NCBI RefSeq assembly: GCF_008329525.1
Contig: NZ_NPKQ01000002.1
Span: forward strand, 248,001 to 312,000
Source: Tardiphaga sp. P9-11
GTDB lineage: Bacteria; Pseudomonadota; Alphaproteobacteria; Rhizobiales; Xanthobacteraceae
Reading direction: 5' to 3'
DNA length: 64,000 bases
The position numbers were made by a program, and so were the translations under genes. Numbering within the stretch: the first letter of the stretch is position 1; each line of letters opens with the position of its first letter. Below, piece by piece: positions 1 through 7,367 of this stretch. The notes beneath the pieces are model-generated. The model did not search any database and was not told the DNA's origin. It saw only the letters and a list, made by a program, of their open reading frames with translations.

Positions 1-1
1 G

Positions 2-427
2 CCCCTCTCAGGCGGCGACAGGAAAGCTCTGAACAAAGAGCTGAACAAGGCGCGCGGCGTGACGCTGATGCTTGCACGTCAGTCGGACGAATTGCGCGCA
101 AAGGGCGAAGCCCTGATCCGGGAAGCTGACAAGCTGTCCTGCGAAAGCTGGAACGAGCGCATGTGGGCGGACGGCGAGCCGATTGATCCGTCCCCGACCG
201 TCAATCAGGCACTGAACGGCGGCTTTCCGTGGCTCGAGATTGAATGTTCAAGATGCCGGGCCAAGCGCGACGTCAGCCTGGCAGAGCTCCCGCATGTCGA
301 CACGACATGCATCCACGACCTCGCGACCCGCCTGCGCTGCCAGCGGTGTGCGAAAGGCGGCAAGAGACCGCTGGCGACATTGCTGCAGTTGGCGCCCAGC
401 TCACGGCATGGCGTGGAGACGCCATGA
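2..427 (+). CDS. Hypothetical protein with CxxC pairs, 5' end outside window
   Basis: The reading frame is open from the first bases of the window, so the gene probably begins upstream. If it does not, GTG at 59 or ATG at 68 are the internal choices. The N-terminal part is charged and helical. The C-terminal part has two cysteine pairs (CSRC and CQRC) with a conserved histidine between them, which suggests a small zinc-binding fold. The family looks like a hypothetical protein common on rhizobial mobile elements, but this is from memory. Its stop overlaps the next start by four bases (ATGA), so it belongs to the operon that ends with the XRE gene. Function is unknown. Confidence 0.6.
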   Translation, partial: PLSGGDRKALNKELNKARGVTLMLARQSDELRAKGEALIREADKLSCESWNERMWADGEPIDPSPTVNQALNGGFPWLEIECSRCRAKRDVSLAELPHVDTTCIHDLATRLRCQRCAKGGKRPLATLLQLAPSSRHGVETP

Positions 428-873
428 TGCCGGAACTGACACGGCGGCGCACCGATGATCGTTTTGAGACCTGGGAAATCTGGTACGGCGACGTGCAGGT
501 CGGTACCATCGGCCTGCACGACTGGGACCCTACCCCCGAGAGGTCGTGCATCTGGAAATGGTCTTGCGGCTTTTATCCGGTCCAGGCTGGCGAATGTTAC
601 AGCGGCGAAGCCCTCGACTTCGAAACAGCCCGCGCCGCCTTTGATGCTGCGTGGAAGGTGTTCCTGCAGAAGCGCACCGAAGCGGAGTTCGAGGCTTCGC
701 GCCGGCAGCAACAGTGGACCGCCAACAAATACGCGCTATGGGACGCCGGATTTCGCAACAAGCTCGGCAGAGGTCCGCTCCACTGCCCTTGCGGCGCGAC
801 GTTCGACCCCGGCATACCTGAAGAGACCATGGCTCATATTGAACACATCACCGGACGAGCACCGGGCACGTAA
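424..873 (+). CDS. Hypothetical protein, 149 aa
   Basis: The ATG overlaps the stop of the preceding gene by four bases, which implies translational coupling. The protein is rich in Trp and acidic residues. Near the C-terminus a CPC pair is followed by two spaced histidines (AHIEHI), which could form a zinc site. I do not recognise a family. The next gene, an SRAP peptidase, starts 15 bases after the stop, so these genes are probably co-transcribed. Confidence 0.6.
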   Translation: MMPELTRRRTDDRFETWEIWYGDVQVGTIGLHDWDPTPERSCIWKWSCGFYPVQAGECYSGEALDFETARAAFDAAWKVFLQKRTEAEFEASRRQQQWTANKYALWDAGFRNKLGRGPLHCPCGATFDPGIPEETMAHIEHITGRAPGT

Positions 874-888
874 TCGATAGGAACGCGC

Positions 889-1611
889 ATGTGCAATTTG
901 TATTCGATGACGAAGAACCAAGACGCCATCCGCCGGCTGTTCTCCTTCGACGTCGACAGCACCGGAAACTTGCCTGCAATGCCCGGCATCTTTCCCGACT
1001 ATCCAGCCCCGATCCTGCGCAACAAGGCGGATACGACCGAACTGACGCTCGCCCGCTGGGGGATGCCATCGTCACAATTTGCCCAGATGCAGGCTGCGAA
1101 GAAACGCGCCGCCAAGCTTGAAGAGAAGGGCAAGCAGGTCGATTTCAAGGAACTACTCCGCATGGAGCCGGACAGTGGAACGACCAATATCCGCAATCTC
1201 GAAAGTAAGCATTGGAAGCGCTGGCTCGGTGTCGAGTCCCGATGCCTGGTGCCGTTCACATCCTTCAGCGAGTTCAATAAAGCTGAGGGCGGCGACATCT
1301 GGTTTGCGTTCGGCGAGGCCCGGCCTCTGGCATTCTTCGCGGGAATCTGGACGAACTGGACGTCGGTTCGGAAGGTCAAAGAAGGCGAGACGACAAACGA
1401 CATCTTCGCATTTCTGACGACCGAACCGAACGCCGAAGTCGGCGCAATCCACCCGAAAGCCATGCCCGTTATCCTGACGAGGCCTGAAGAGCTCAATGCC
1501 TGGATGAACGCGCCAGCCGAAGAAGCGATGCAGATCCAACGCCCGCTGCCTGACGGCGCACTGCAGATCGTCGCACGCGGCAAGAAGAAAGACGAAGCGT
1601 CTCTCCCATGA
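889..1611 (+). CDS. SRAP family (YedK/HMCES-like) DNA-protein crosslink peptidase
   Basis: SRAP proteins shield abasic sites in single-stranded DNA by a covalent link from the N-terminal cysteine. The translation starts MCNLYS, so Cys2 would become the catalytic N-terminal residue after Met removal. The other active-site positions are visible: Asn near residue 100 (TTNIRN), Glu near 128 (SFSEF) and His near 188 (AIHPKAMPV). The length of 240 aa is normal for the family. The variant SFSEF and the insertion near residues 70-95 resemble the form I associate with phages. The stop overlaps the next start (ATGA), and the operon ends with a Cro/C1-type regulator. A role in repair of the element's replicating DNA is inferred. 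Confidence 0.93.
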   Translation: MCNLYSMTKNQDAIRRLFSFDVDSTGNLPAMPGIFPDYPAPILRNKADTTELTLARWGMPSSQFAQMQAAKKRAAKLEEKGKQVDFKELLRMEPDSGTTNIRNLESKHWKRWLGVESRCLVPFTSFSEFNKAEGGDIWFAFGEARPLAFFAGIWTNWTSVRKVKEGETTNDIFAFLTTEPNAEVGAIHPKAMPVILTRPEELNAWMNAPAEEAMQIQRPLPDGALQIVARGKKKDEASLP

Positions 1612-1886
1612 CGAAATACGTTGACGACAAACGCCTCTACGCCAGACCTGAAGCCGCCGCAGCCAGACTGCTTGAGATCGCCAAGGCGCTCCGTGTGGAC
1701 CAAGGCCACATGCCCGTCGGGGAATGGAACGGCACATTCCTGAAAGGCGGCGCCGGTACCGTCGCGGAATATACAGCCGGTCGGGACCACCTCATCGAGA
1801 GCGGCGTCATCAAGATGCATGAGTGCGGCAGCATGTTCAGGTGGAAGAACGATGATGCAGCCCACTTCAACGCCGAGGATCGATAA
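1608..1886 (+). CDS. Hypothetical protein, 92 aa
   Basis: The ATG overlaps the SRAP stop by four bases, and the stop TAA directly abuts the ATG of the XRE gene (TAAATG). The gene is therefore held in a tightly coupled chain. The protein is soluble and mixed in charge, with no recognised motif. The chain suggests a product needed with the SRAP protein or the regulator. Function is unknown. Confidence 0.6.
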   Translation: MTKYVDDKRLYARPEAAAARLLEIAKALRVDQGHMPVGEWNGTFLKGGAGTVAEYTAGRDHLIESGVIKMHECGSMFRWKNDDAAHFNAEDR

Positions 1887-2153
1887 ATGCCGAAACCGGC
1901 TCGGGCGACGGCGCGTAGCACAAAAGACATCGACGTCCTGATCGGGGAGCGCATCCGCGAAATTCGGATCGAGAAAGGACTCAGCCAAGCGGCGCTTGGC
2001 GAAGCCGTCGGTGTGTCTTTCCAGCAAATCCAGAAGTACGAGCGCGCCGCGAACCGGATCAGTGCCAGTACACTCTTTGCCATCTGTCAGTTCTTCGATT
2101 ACCCGATCGATAAAATTTTTGAACGATCAAAGGCAAGGAAGCCGCACTCCTAA
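1887..2153 (+). CDS. XRE-family HTH transcriptional regulator (copy 1)
   Basis: This 88-aa protein is almost entirely one Cro/C1-type helix-turn-helix domain. Residues of about 18-75 contain GLSQAALGEAVGVSFQQIQK and the following RISASTLFAI helix. It starts with MPKP directly after the stop of the previous gene. A near copy with the same start lies at 16131-16400, on the same strand. Such single-domain proteins repress phage or plasmid promoters, but the operator was not identified here. Confidence 0.9.
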   Translation: MPKPARATARSTKDIDVLIGERIREIRIEKGLSQAALGEAVGVSFQQIQKYERAANRISASTLFAICQFFDYPIDKIFERSKARKPHS

Positions 2154-2463
2154 ATGCGTCTTTAACAGTCCCCGTCGGGATCAGGAACAAGCGCGCCTTC
2201 TGTCGATTGACCGCGCATGCCCAGATACTTTTTTCATCTCGCCGGACAAATCCCTGCTAACGATATTCTCGGCCACGAATGCGCCAGTGACCATGAGGCC
2301 AAGGATCACGGCAGCTTCATCGCCATAGGATCGGGACCGAGAAGCCCACTATCATACGCAAAGAGAACTTTATCCGGGTGATGAACGAGGAAGGGGGTGA
2401 GATCGCCAAGGTCCCCCTCGCCTCAACTATGGTCTGAAACAATCGATCCCAGCACGGCCCAGC
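2154..2463. other. Gene-free stretch, 310 bp
   Basis: Between the XRE gene and the converging DUF2934-like gene I see no supported coding region. The open frame reaching into it from the XRE gene is out of frame and has no ribosome binding site. No clear terminator hairpin was found. Confidence 0.4.
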
Positions 2464-2625
2464 TTACTCTGGCATCGGCTTCGGGTCTTCGTCGCCCGGC
2501 GCGTCGCTTTCGAGCTCGCTTTTGGCTTGGTGCCAGAAATTATCGGCCTTCCCTTCCGGTCGGCCTTCTCTTTCCCAGAGTTTGTGGGCGTACTCTCGGA
2601 TTTGTTCTTCTGAGTATTTTGGCAT
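2464..2625 (-). CDS. DUF2934 family small protein
   Basis: A 53-aa acidic protein with the DUF2934 pattern: an AHKLWEREGRPEGKA stretch followed by a Trp-containing helix. The ATG at 2625 was chosen because a strong purine-rich site (GAGGAGAG) lies just before it; longer frames lack this. DUF2934 proteins are common in rhizobia and have no known function. It lies between the XRE gene and Ku, and is transcribed towards the XRE gene. Confidence 0.7.
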   Translation of the reverse strand: MPKYSEEQIREYAHKLWEREGRPEGKADNFWHQAKSELESDAPGDEDPKPMPE

Positions 2626-2758
2626 CGGCTCTCCTCGGCTCCCTAATATCGCACCGCTAAAGGCAAAAACTCGATTCAAACCAATAGGTTCCGGAACGAA
2701 TCATACTTGGACGATTTGAGTCCGCTGTTCAGTTGCGTCATTGAGTTGGAGTATTGCC

Positions 2759-3697
2759 ATGGCCCCGCGCGCCAACTGGAAGGGCTTCTTGCGCCTTTCC
2801 CTTGTCACCTGCCCTGTCGCGCTTTTTCCGGCCACCTCGGATTCCGAGAAGATCAGCTTCAACCAGATCAACCGCAACACAGGCCATCGCATTAAGTATG
2901 TGAAGGTCGATGCCGATACCGGCGAAGAGGTCCTCAACGAAGACATCATGAAGGGCTACGCCGTCGATAAGGACACCTACATCGAGGTGTCCAAAGACGA
3001 ACTCGAAAACATCGCACTCGAGTCTACCCGCACCATCGAAATCGACGAGTTCGTCCCCAAGTCCGACATCGACCAGCGCTACGCCATCCGGCCCTATTAC
3101 CTCGTTCCCGACGGCAAGGTCGGGCACGATGCCTACGCCGTCATCCGCGAGACGATCCGCAGCATGGACATGGTCGCCATCGGTCGTCTGGTGCTGACCA
3201 GCCGCGAGCACATCATTGCGCTGGAGCCGCTCAAGAACGGCCTGATGGGCACCCTTCTCCGCTATCCATACGAGGTCCGGGGCGAGGACGAATATTTCGA
3301 CGACATCCAGGACGTGAAGGTCACGAAGGACATGCTCGATCTCGCACAGCACATCGTGCAGCAGAAAACTGCCGAATTTGATCCGAGCAAGTTTGACGAC
3401 CGATACGAATCCGCTCTTGTCGATCTCATCAACCAAAAGCGCTCTGGCGCGACCATCAAGCCTCACGGCAAGGCGCGGCCCGGCACGAACGTCGTCGACC
3501 TTATGACCGCACTCAAGCAGAGTCTGAAAGGCGGAAGCGCGGCAGCGCCCGCTGCAAAGGCTAAGAAGCCCGTCAAGCGCGCCGCCGGTCAAAAAGAGAT
3601 GTTGCTGCCGATCAGCGGAAAACGCGCTGCGAAGGACGACGCCAAGGCGGCACCGGTGCGCACAAAGACCACCGGCACAAAAAGGAAGGCTGGGTGA
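2759..3697 (+). CDS. ku: Ku protein, non-homologous end joining
   Basis: Bacterial Ku forms a homodimeric ring on double-strand DNA ends and recruits the ligase LigD. The 312-aa product begins MAPRANWKGFLRLSLVTCPV, the typical N-terminus of the Ku core, and carries the later conserved parts (FNQINRNTGHRI, IRPYYLVPDGK, EHIIALEP). The C-terminal 60 residues are Lys/Ala rich, a known feature of rhizobial Ku tails that bind DNA. The ATG at 2759 gives the family N-terminus; an upstream TTG is less likely. No ligD is in the window. The stop overlaps the next start, and Ku heads a chain of five coupled genes. The copy belongs to the element, so it may protect or circularise element DNA. Confidence 0.95.
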   Translation: MAPRANWKGFLRLSLVTCPVALFPATSDSEKISFNQINRNTGHRIKYVKVDADTGEEVLNEDIMKGYAVDKDTYIEVSKDELENIALESTRTIEIDEFVPKSDIDQRYAIRPYYLVPDGKVGHDAYAVIRETIRSMDMVAIGRLVLTSREHIIALEPLKNGLMGTLLRYPYEVRGEDEYFDDIQDVKVTKDMLDLAQHIVQQKTAEFDPSKFDDRYESALVDLINQKRSGATIKPHGKARPGTNVVDLMTALKQSLKGGSAAAPAAKAKKPVKRAAGQKEMLLPISGKRAAKDDAKAAPVRTKTTGTKRKAG

Positions 3698-4044
3698 TGT
3701 CTCCGAAATGGACGCCTTCCATTGTGCCGAACGGTCATGACGAGACCGTCTATCTCGTGGTGGATTGCTATGGCAAAGGTGGTTGCGTTTATCGCGAAGC
3801 CGACGTCGGCAAAACGGACCTCGAGACCATCATCGCCGATCTCATGTCCGGCCAATACAATGACCCCGACCGGGTCATCGCATTCAATACCGCAAACAAT
3901 TGGGCGCAGGACGTATCCGACGACATCGCTCGCGAAATCCGGCGCCGTGGCGATCTGGCATACGAAGACCTGTCTTCCTCCATCGAAGATTTCGTCGTCC
4001 GACATGCCGGCAGAGAGCGCCAGCTCGCGCTGAGGCTGGTCTGA
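3694..4044 (+). CDS. Hypothetical protein in ku operon, 116 aa
   Basis: GTG at 3694 overlaps the ku stop by four bases (GTGA) and has an AAGGAAGG site before it; ATG at 3697 is the alternative. The protein is acidic in its first half, ends in an Arg-rich helix, and contains DETVYLVVDCYGKGGCVYRE followed by a helical part. I do not recognise a family by name. The fixed spacing behind ku suggests a related job, but that is inference. Confidence 0.7.
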   Translation: MMSPKWTPSIVPNGHDETVYLVVDCYGKGGCVYREADVGKTDLETIIADLMSGQYNDPDRVIAFNTANNWAQDVSDDIAREIRRRGDLAYEDLSSSIEDFVVRHAGRERQLALRLV

Positions 4045-4337
4045 TACCCTGGTCGACACCTTTCCCCGCCCCGATTGTCCTGCCGGATGGCGGCGAGGTA
4101 GTCACGCTTCGAGATGCTGGTGCGTACATCACCAACCTTCCAGAATCTCAGCACGACAGTGCGCCATGGCAGAATGCAATGCATGTTCTGATCCAGGCAG
4201 CGGATCATGGCGGGCCGATCGAGTTCGCGCGCCTTGGTATGATGCAGGCGCTCTACCCCAAAGGCACGCCCGTCTATCACTCCGTCGACAAAGACCCGAA
4301 GTGGCGCAACTGCTCCAAGCTCGCGAGGGAGAGGTGA
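4041..4337 (+). CDS. Hypothetical protein in ku operon, probable CTG start
   Basis: The conserved part reads LIPWSTPFPAPIVLPDGGEV and continues to LARER. I recall similar small hypothetical proteins from Bradyrhizobium that begin MIPWSTPF or near it. No ATG, GTG or TTG lies at that point; a CTG at 4041 does, overlapping the previous stop (CTGA) and preceded by GAGG. All other junctions in this chain also overlap by four bases, which supports the CTG. Residues 15-50 look helical. The function is unknown. Confidence 0.6.
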   Translation: MIPWSTPFPAPIVLPDGGEVVTLRDAGAYITNLPESQHDSAPWQNAMHVLIQAADHGGPIEFARLGMMQALYPKGTPVYHSVDKDPKWRNCSKLARER

Positions 4338-4453
4338 GAGATGAAATCGGACCGTTTGAGGTTTGGAGAATTTTGCTCGCTCTTGCTGTGACGGCGGGCG
4401 TGATCGGCGCGACTTATCTGACCATCGCTTTCATGATCGGATTCATGAAATGA
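4334..4453 (+). CDS. Small single-pass membrane protein, 39 aa
   Basis: GTG at 4334 overlaps the previous stop (GTGA) and has GGGAGAG directly before it. After about nine soluble residues follows one hydrophobic span (ILLALAVTAGVIGATYL and onward), so most of the protein is a membrane helix. It is translationally coupled within the ku chain. It could be a holin-like or regulatory micropeptide; the sequence does not decide. Confidence 0.55.
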   Translation: MRDEIGPFEVWRILLALAVTAGVIGATYLTIAFMIGFMK

Positions 4454-4641
4454 GAGACATCGACATTATCATGAAGGCCATGCACGACGCCCAGGCACTG
4501 CTTGGCGCATACATCGAGCCCGGCCCACGCGATCCAGAGGCTGTCTTGCAGAGGATGCTGGACATACTGGACCGGGAAGACGTGATCGCCGCGCAGGAGC
4601 GGCTGCGCAGAGGCTATGGACGGCTCCGTTTGGTTAAATGA
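4450..4641 (+). CDS. Hypothetical protein in ku operon, 63 aa
   Basis: The ATG at 4450 overlaps the previous stop by four bases (ATGA). The 63-aa product is predicted helical: MRDIDIIMKAMHDAQALLGA, a short Pro/Gly stretch, then a charged helix ending RGYGRLRLVK. I recall similar small proteins in Bradyrhizobium genomes, without function. It is the last gene of the chain led by ku and converges on a minus-strand frame. Confidence 0.6.
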   Translation: MRDIDIIMKAMHDAQALLGAYIEPGPRDPEAVLQRMLDILDREDVIAAQERLRRGYGRLRLVK

Positions 4642-4841
4642 GCTGACCGCCCAAGACGCGGCTCCAATCGTGTCTGATGATTGCCCCTCGGTCGAACGGC
4701 CTGCCATCGAGCGCGATCCGCCCCCAACTTTGCTTCAAAGGCCTTTATGCGTTGGCGCATCGCGAGCAGATCACAAAGGTCCACGCCTAGCTTTTCTGAC
4801 GCCGTGATTGCTGCGATAGCACGCGCTACATTCATGGGCAT
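4614..4841 (-). CDS. Possible small basic protein
   Basis: A 75-aa frame starting MPMNVARAIAAITASEKLGV. The N-terminal half looks like a real amphipathic helix pair, while the C-terminal half is Arg/His rich and overlaps the end of the opposite 63-aa gene by 28 bases. No strong ribosome binding site was seen. It may be a true small gene or a chance frame. Confidence 0.3.
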   Translation of the reverse strand: MPMNVARAIAAITASEKLGVDLCDLLAMRQRIKAFEAKLGADRARWQAVRPRGNHQTRLEPRLGRSAHLTKRSRP

Positions 4842-4987
4842 TTTACGCTCCCGCCCCGCTTCGTTGCGAGTTGGAGCCACGTATCATGCCGTTCAATCGA
4901 AGTGAGCAGACAAACGCGCACTGCCCGGTTAATGCGAGGGCAATTCACCGTAAATACTGAAAATGTAACCTTAATTGAGCGGATTAC

Positions 4988-5019
4988 AAAAAAGCCCGAC
5001 CACCTTTCGGCAGCCGGGC
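4988..5019 (-). terminator. Rho-independent terminator
   Basis: On the minus strand, GCCCG at the base pairs with CGGGC across a short loop, followed at once by six T. It lies just after the 30-aa gene and would end transcription of the RlpA-like unit. Confidence 0.75.
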
Positions 5020-5093
5020 AAGTTTACAGAGACAAACAGGACCGGGTCAGGTCCAGCCGCCCTCTCGGGCCTCGTGACGGGCATCAGCCCGAA

Positions 5094-5186
5094 TTACTTC
5101 TCGTGCTGACGATCAGCCCAGCGGACCAGCCCCCAGATGGCGACAACTAGCAGGACGGACGCGACGACGCTGAGCAAGTCCATCAT
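5094..5186 (-). CDS. Single-pass membrane micropeptide, 30 aa
   Basis: The ATG overlaps the stop of the RlpA-like gene (ATGA). The product begins [20 protein letters not shown] and ends with a charged tail (RWADRQHEK), giving one membrane helix with a likely cytoplasmic C-terminus. A terminator follows about 75 bases downstream. The coupling to a peptidoglycan-active secreted protein suggests a role in envelope interaction or lysis; this is inferred. Confidence 0.6.
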   Translation of the reverse strand: MMDLLSVVASVLLVVAIWGLVRWADRQHEK

Positions 5187-5575
5187 TGAACGGTCACCCT
5201 CGCCGTCCCGCCCATGCCGATTGCGTTTGCTGCCGCTCGAGACAGGTCGATACACCGCCCTTTGATGAACGGGCCGCGATCCGTGATCCGAACCCGAACC
5301 GACCTCCCGTTGGCCTTGTTCGTGACCGTGACGTGGCTGCCGAAGCGCCTGGTGCGGTGCGCGGCCGTCAAAGCGTATGTGTTGAACCGTTCGCCGGAAG
5401 CCGTCCGCCTCCCATGGTAGCCGTCACCAACCCCGTATTGGCTGGCGATGCAGGTCTCCTCCTTGGTCATGGTGACGTTGATCGAGATGACACCTTCGAG
5501 AAAGTTCTGGGCGGACGCAGGCGTGACGAAGAGCGCGCACAGCAAAGCTGCCGCGATAGCGGTGATGCGGATCAT
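5183..5575 (-). CDS. RlpA-like double-psi beta-barrel secreted protein
   Basis: RlpA proteins are septal lytic transglycosylases that act on naked glycan. This 130-aa form has a signal peptide (hydrophobic to about residue 22, cleavage after ASA), then the double-psi barrel: [29 protein letters not shown], and ITDRGPF with [12 protein letters not shown]. The SPOR domain of full RlpA is absent, which is common for rhizobial short forms. The start at 5575 gives the signal peptide directly. The next gene is a coupled 30-aa membrane peptide. Its place beside the lysis block suggests an element-encoded wall enzyme. Confidence 0.88.
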   Translation of the reverse strand: MIRITAIAAALLCALFVTPASAQNFLEGVISINVTMTKEETCIASQYGVGDGYHGRRTASGERFNTYALTAAHRTRRFGSHVTVTNKANGRSVRVRITDRGPFIKGRCIDLSRAAANAIGMGGTARVTVQ

Positions 5576-5854
5576 GATGTCCTTCGATTTACGACAAGAG
5601 AATGCCGCGTGTGTAGCCGGCAATCGGCCAAGGCTTGCGCAGCGGATTCAAGTGCAATTCAGCTGGCCTTAGCGTTTTCAAGGCCGGCAAAGTCCGCATG
5701 ATGCGAGACTTTTCATCACGCGAGACTGCCAAGCGGCGCTGCACCGAGGTCGCACATTGTGCCAAATAAAAAGCCAGAGTACCCCAAATGGGTGACGAGA
5801 TGCGGGCGACTCTAAAATAGCTTGAATTGGGAAGCGCTAACTGAGGAAACTTTT

Positions 5855-6133
5855 ATGAATAAGACACTGTTGAAGCTCTCGCTGGTGATTGGAATTGTGA
5901 CTGCCTGGACGCCAGGCTTTGCTCTGGACATCCACAATTTTAGCTCATCGAAGGGCGGTTCGACCGGCAACGGGCCCTACAGCAGTCTTATCCACCGAGT
6001 GCAGCAAATGTCTCGCGCTGAGCGCTGCGAAATGAACTGCAAAGTATCATACAACATTTGCCGTGAAGGTCGCGGTCGGAACAACAATAGCGTTTGCGTC
6101 AAAGAACTGAACGAGTGTCTACCCGGGTGCTAG
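5855..6133 (+). CDS. Secreted cysteine-rich protein, 92 aa
   Basis: ATG at 5855 has GAGGAAAC just upstream. The first 24 residues form a signal peptide (LLKLSLVIGIVTAWTPGFA). The mature part is Gly/Ser rich and then has six cysteines in the last 37 residues, in the pattern C-x3-C ... C ... C ... C-x3-C, which can form three disulfides. No family is recognised. It stands alone between two minus-strand units, so it may be a moron gene with its own promoter. Confidence 0.6.
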   Translation: MNKTLLKLSLVIGIVTAWTPGFALDIHNFSSSKGGSTGNGPYSSLIHRVQQMSRAERCEMNCKVSYNICREGRGRNNNSVCVKELNECLPGC

Positions 6134-6195
6134 AACCGCACGCTTGTAAACCTTGATCCAGCTCGCCGCGAGGTTTACCCTTGCGCCGGGCTATT

Positions 6196-6528
6196 TCACT
6201 TCCGCCGATGCGGGTGCTCGCGCCGGGCGTCGAGTGCTTCGTCGACCTTCTCAGCCAGTTCCTCAAGCGCATTGGTGAACTTGACCTGATGTTGGCGGTC
6301 CAGCGCCTCAGCGTGGCCCTTGAGCGCTATCGCCAGCTTGTCCAGCACCTTCATGTAATCGGCGAACTGGTTCGCTTCGACGATGCCGGTCGCGATGTTG
6401 ACCATCGGCGCCGAGTGAATGGCCTGCTTCTTTGCGCTGTCCCCCTGCGAGGTGCCCCGGACCATGGCCACGATCGCGCCGGCGATCGTGCAGAAGACAG
6501 CAGCGTCAGCTAACGTGATACCGAGCAT
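6196..6528 (-). CDS. Membrane-anchored coiled-coil protein, lysis region
   Basis: A 110-aa protein with one N-terminal membrane span (ITLADAAVFCTIAGAIVAMV) and a long helical, charged domain likely to coil. Its start lies 22 bases inside the preceding four-span gene. The block order is endolysin, 56-aa protein, four-span protein, then this protein, so a holin or spanin role is plausible. No sequence motif proves it. Confidence 0.6.
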   Translation of the reverse strand: MLGITLADAAVFCTIAGAIVAMVRGTSQGDSAKKQAIHSAPMVNIATGIVEANQFADYMKVLDKLAIALKGHAEALDRQHQVKFTNALEELAEKVDEALDARREHPHRRK

Positions 6529-6928
6529 CGAAGGCCGCCCTGTTGATCGAGAAAAGCTCGAACGCTGCAAGCAGGGCGTAAACCGCGCACCCCGTGGTAA
6601 CGGGGGTATTGTTGATTCCGGCCGCTTCGTAGAGAAGAACTGACGCTTGCACCCAGGACACGGCGCCGAACAGAGCGCCGACCATTCTGATATGCGGTGA
6701 CCGCGGCCACCGCCCGTTGATGTAGAGCGCAACGATCCGCGCGGCGCCGACGAAGGCGAATAAGGCGGCCCATGAAGCCTCGGTCATCCCGAACCGTCGG
6801 AATGCAACGAAACCGGGTTGGCTGAGAAGATCGCCCGGCAGCGCCAGCGTGGCGCCCCATGCAATCATCACCAGCGACGAGAACCACTCGTTGGTTCGAT
6901 CGGCTAAGCTTTTGAGCGCTGTCTTCAT
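6506..6928 (-). CDS. Four-span membrane protein, possible holin
   Basis: The product has about four hydrophobic segments, including SLVMIAWGATLALPG, AALFAFVGAARIVALYI and GCAVYALLAAFELF. ATG at 6928 was preferred (MKTALKSLADRTNEW, a charged start); ATG at 6940 is also possible. It overlaps the end of the 56-aa gene and the start of the next gene. The position between the endolysin and a membrane-anchored coiled-coil protein fits a phage lysis cassette, but a holin assignment is only inferred. Confidence 0.6.
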   Translation of the reverse strand: MKTALKSLADRTNEWFSSLVMIAWGATLALPGDLLSQPGFVAFRRFGMTEASWAALFAFVGAARIVALYINGRWPRSPHIRMVGALFGAVSWVQASVLLYEAAGINNTPVTTGCAVYALLAAFELFSINRAAFDARYHVS

Positions 6929-7095
6929 CGCCGCCCCCATCCGCAGGCGCGCTTGCCGGCGGCGTTGATCAGATCGGCGCGGTTCTTAGTCTCTTCCGTA
7001 TCGTTGCGGGACCAGCGCACCGGGCCGCCCTGTCGGTTCATCACGTCGCAGAAAGAGGCGGCGTTATCCCACTTCGTTTTTAGTTCTCCAGTCAT
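6925..7095 (-). CDS. Hypothetical protein, 56 aa
   Basis: The frame begins MTGELKTKWDNAASFCDVMN and ends in basic residues (RACGWGRR). Trp and Cys content is high for its size. Its stop overlaps the four-span gene start at 6928. I recall similar small proteins beside phage lysis genes in this bacterial group. No function is known. Confidence 0.5.
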   Translation of the reverse strand: MTGELKTKWDNAASFCDVMNRQGGPVRWSRNDTEETKNRADLINAAGKRACGWGRR

Positions 7096-7186
7096 GTTGT
7101 GATTGCGCGATGCCGTCGCGCGGCGGAATAGGAACGATTTCGGTGCTTCGAGATTTATCGAAGCGCCTTGTCGAAGGAGAATTTGC

Positions 7187-7351
7187 GTGAGAACGAAGGA
7201 CGGAACGACCATCCCGGGAGCCCAACCGAAGGACGGCGACGAAGAGAAATTGCGAGAGCAACCAACAACTGACCCGCGCCTCTCCGACCCCGAGAAGAAA
7301 CCCGGGTCCGGCATGGTGCCGGACGGCACCGATGAAGCGCCCTCAGGTTAG
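7187..7351 (+). CDS. Small Pro/Gly-rich hydrophilic protein, 54 aa
   Basis: GTG at 7187 has a GGAG site seven bases upstream. The protein is disordered in character and ends DPEKKPGSGMVPDGTDEA plus two residues, a pattern I recall from small rhizobial hypothetical proteins. It is transcribed towards the endolysin end on the other strand. Function is unknown. Confidence 0.5.
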   Translation: MRTKDGTTIPGAQPKDGDEEKLREQPTTDPRLSDPEKKPGSGMVPDGTDEAPSG

Positions 7352-7367
7352 GTTTCGCTTCCCGCCT

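Noticed and set aside
999-2027. Long minus-strand frame (342 aa) opposite the SRAP and XRE genes
   Set aside because: It runs antisense through three well-supported plus-strand genes and shows no family motif.
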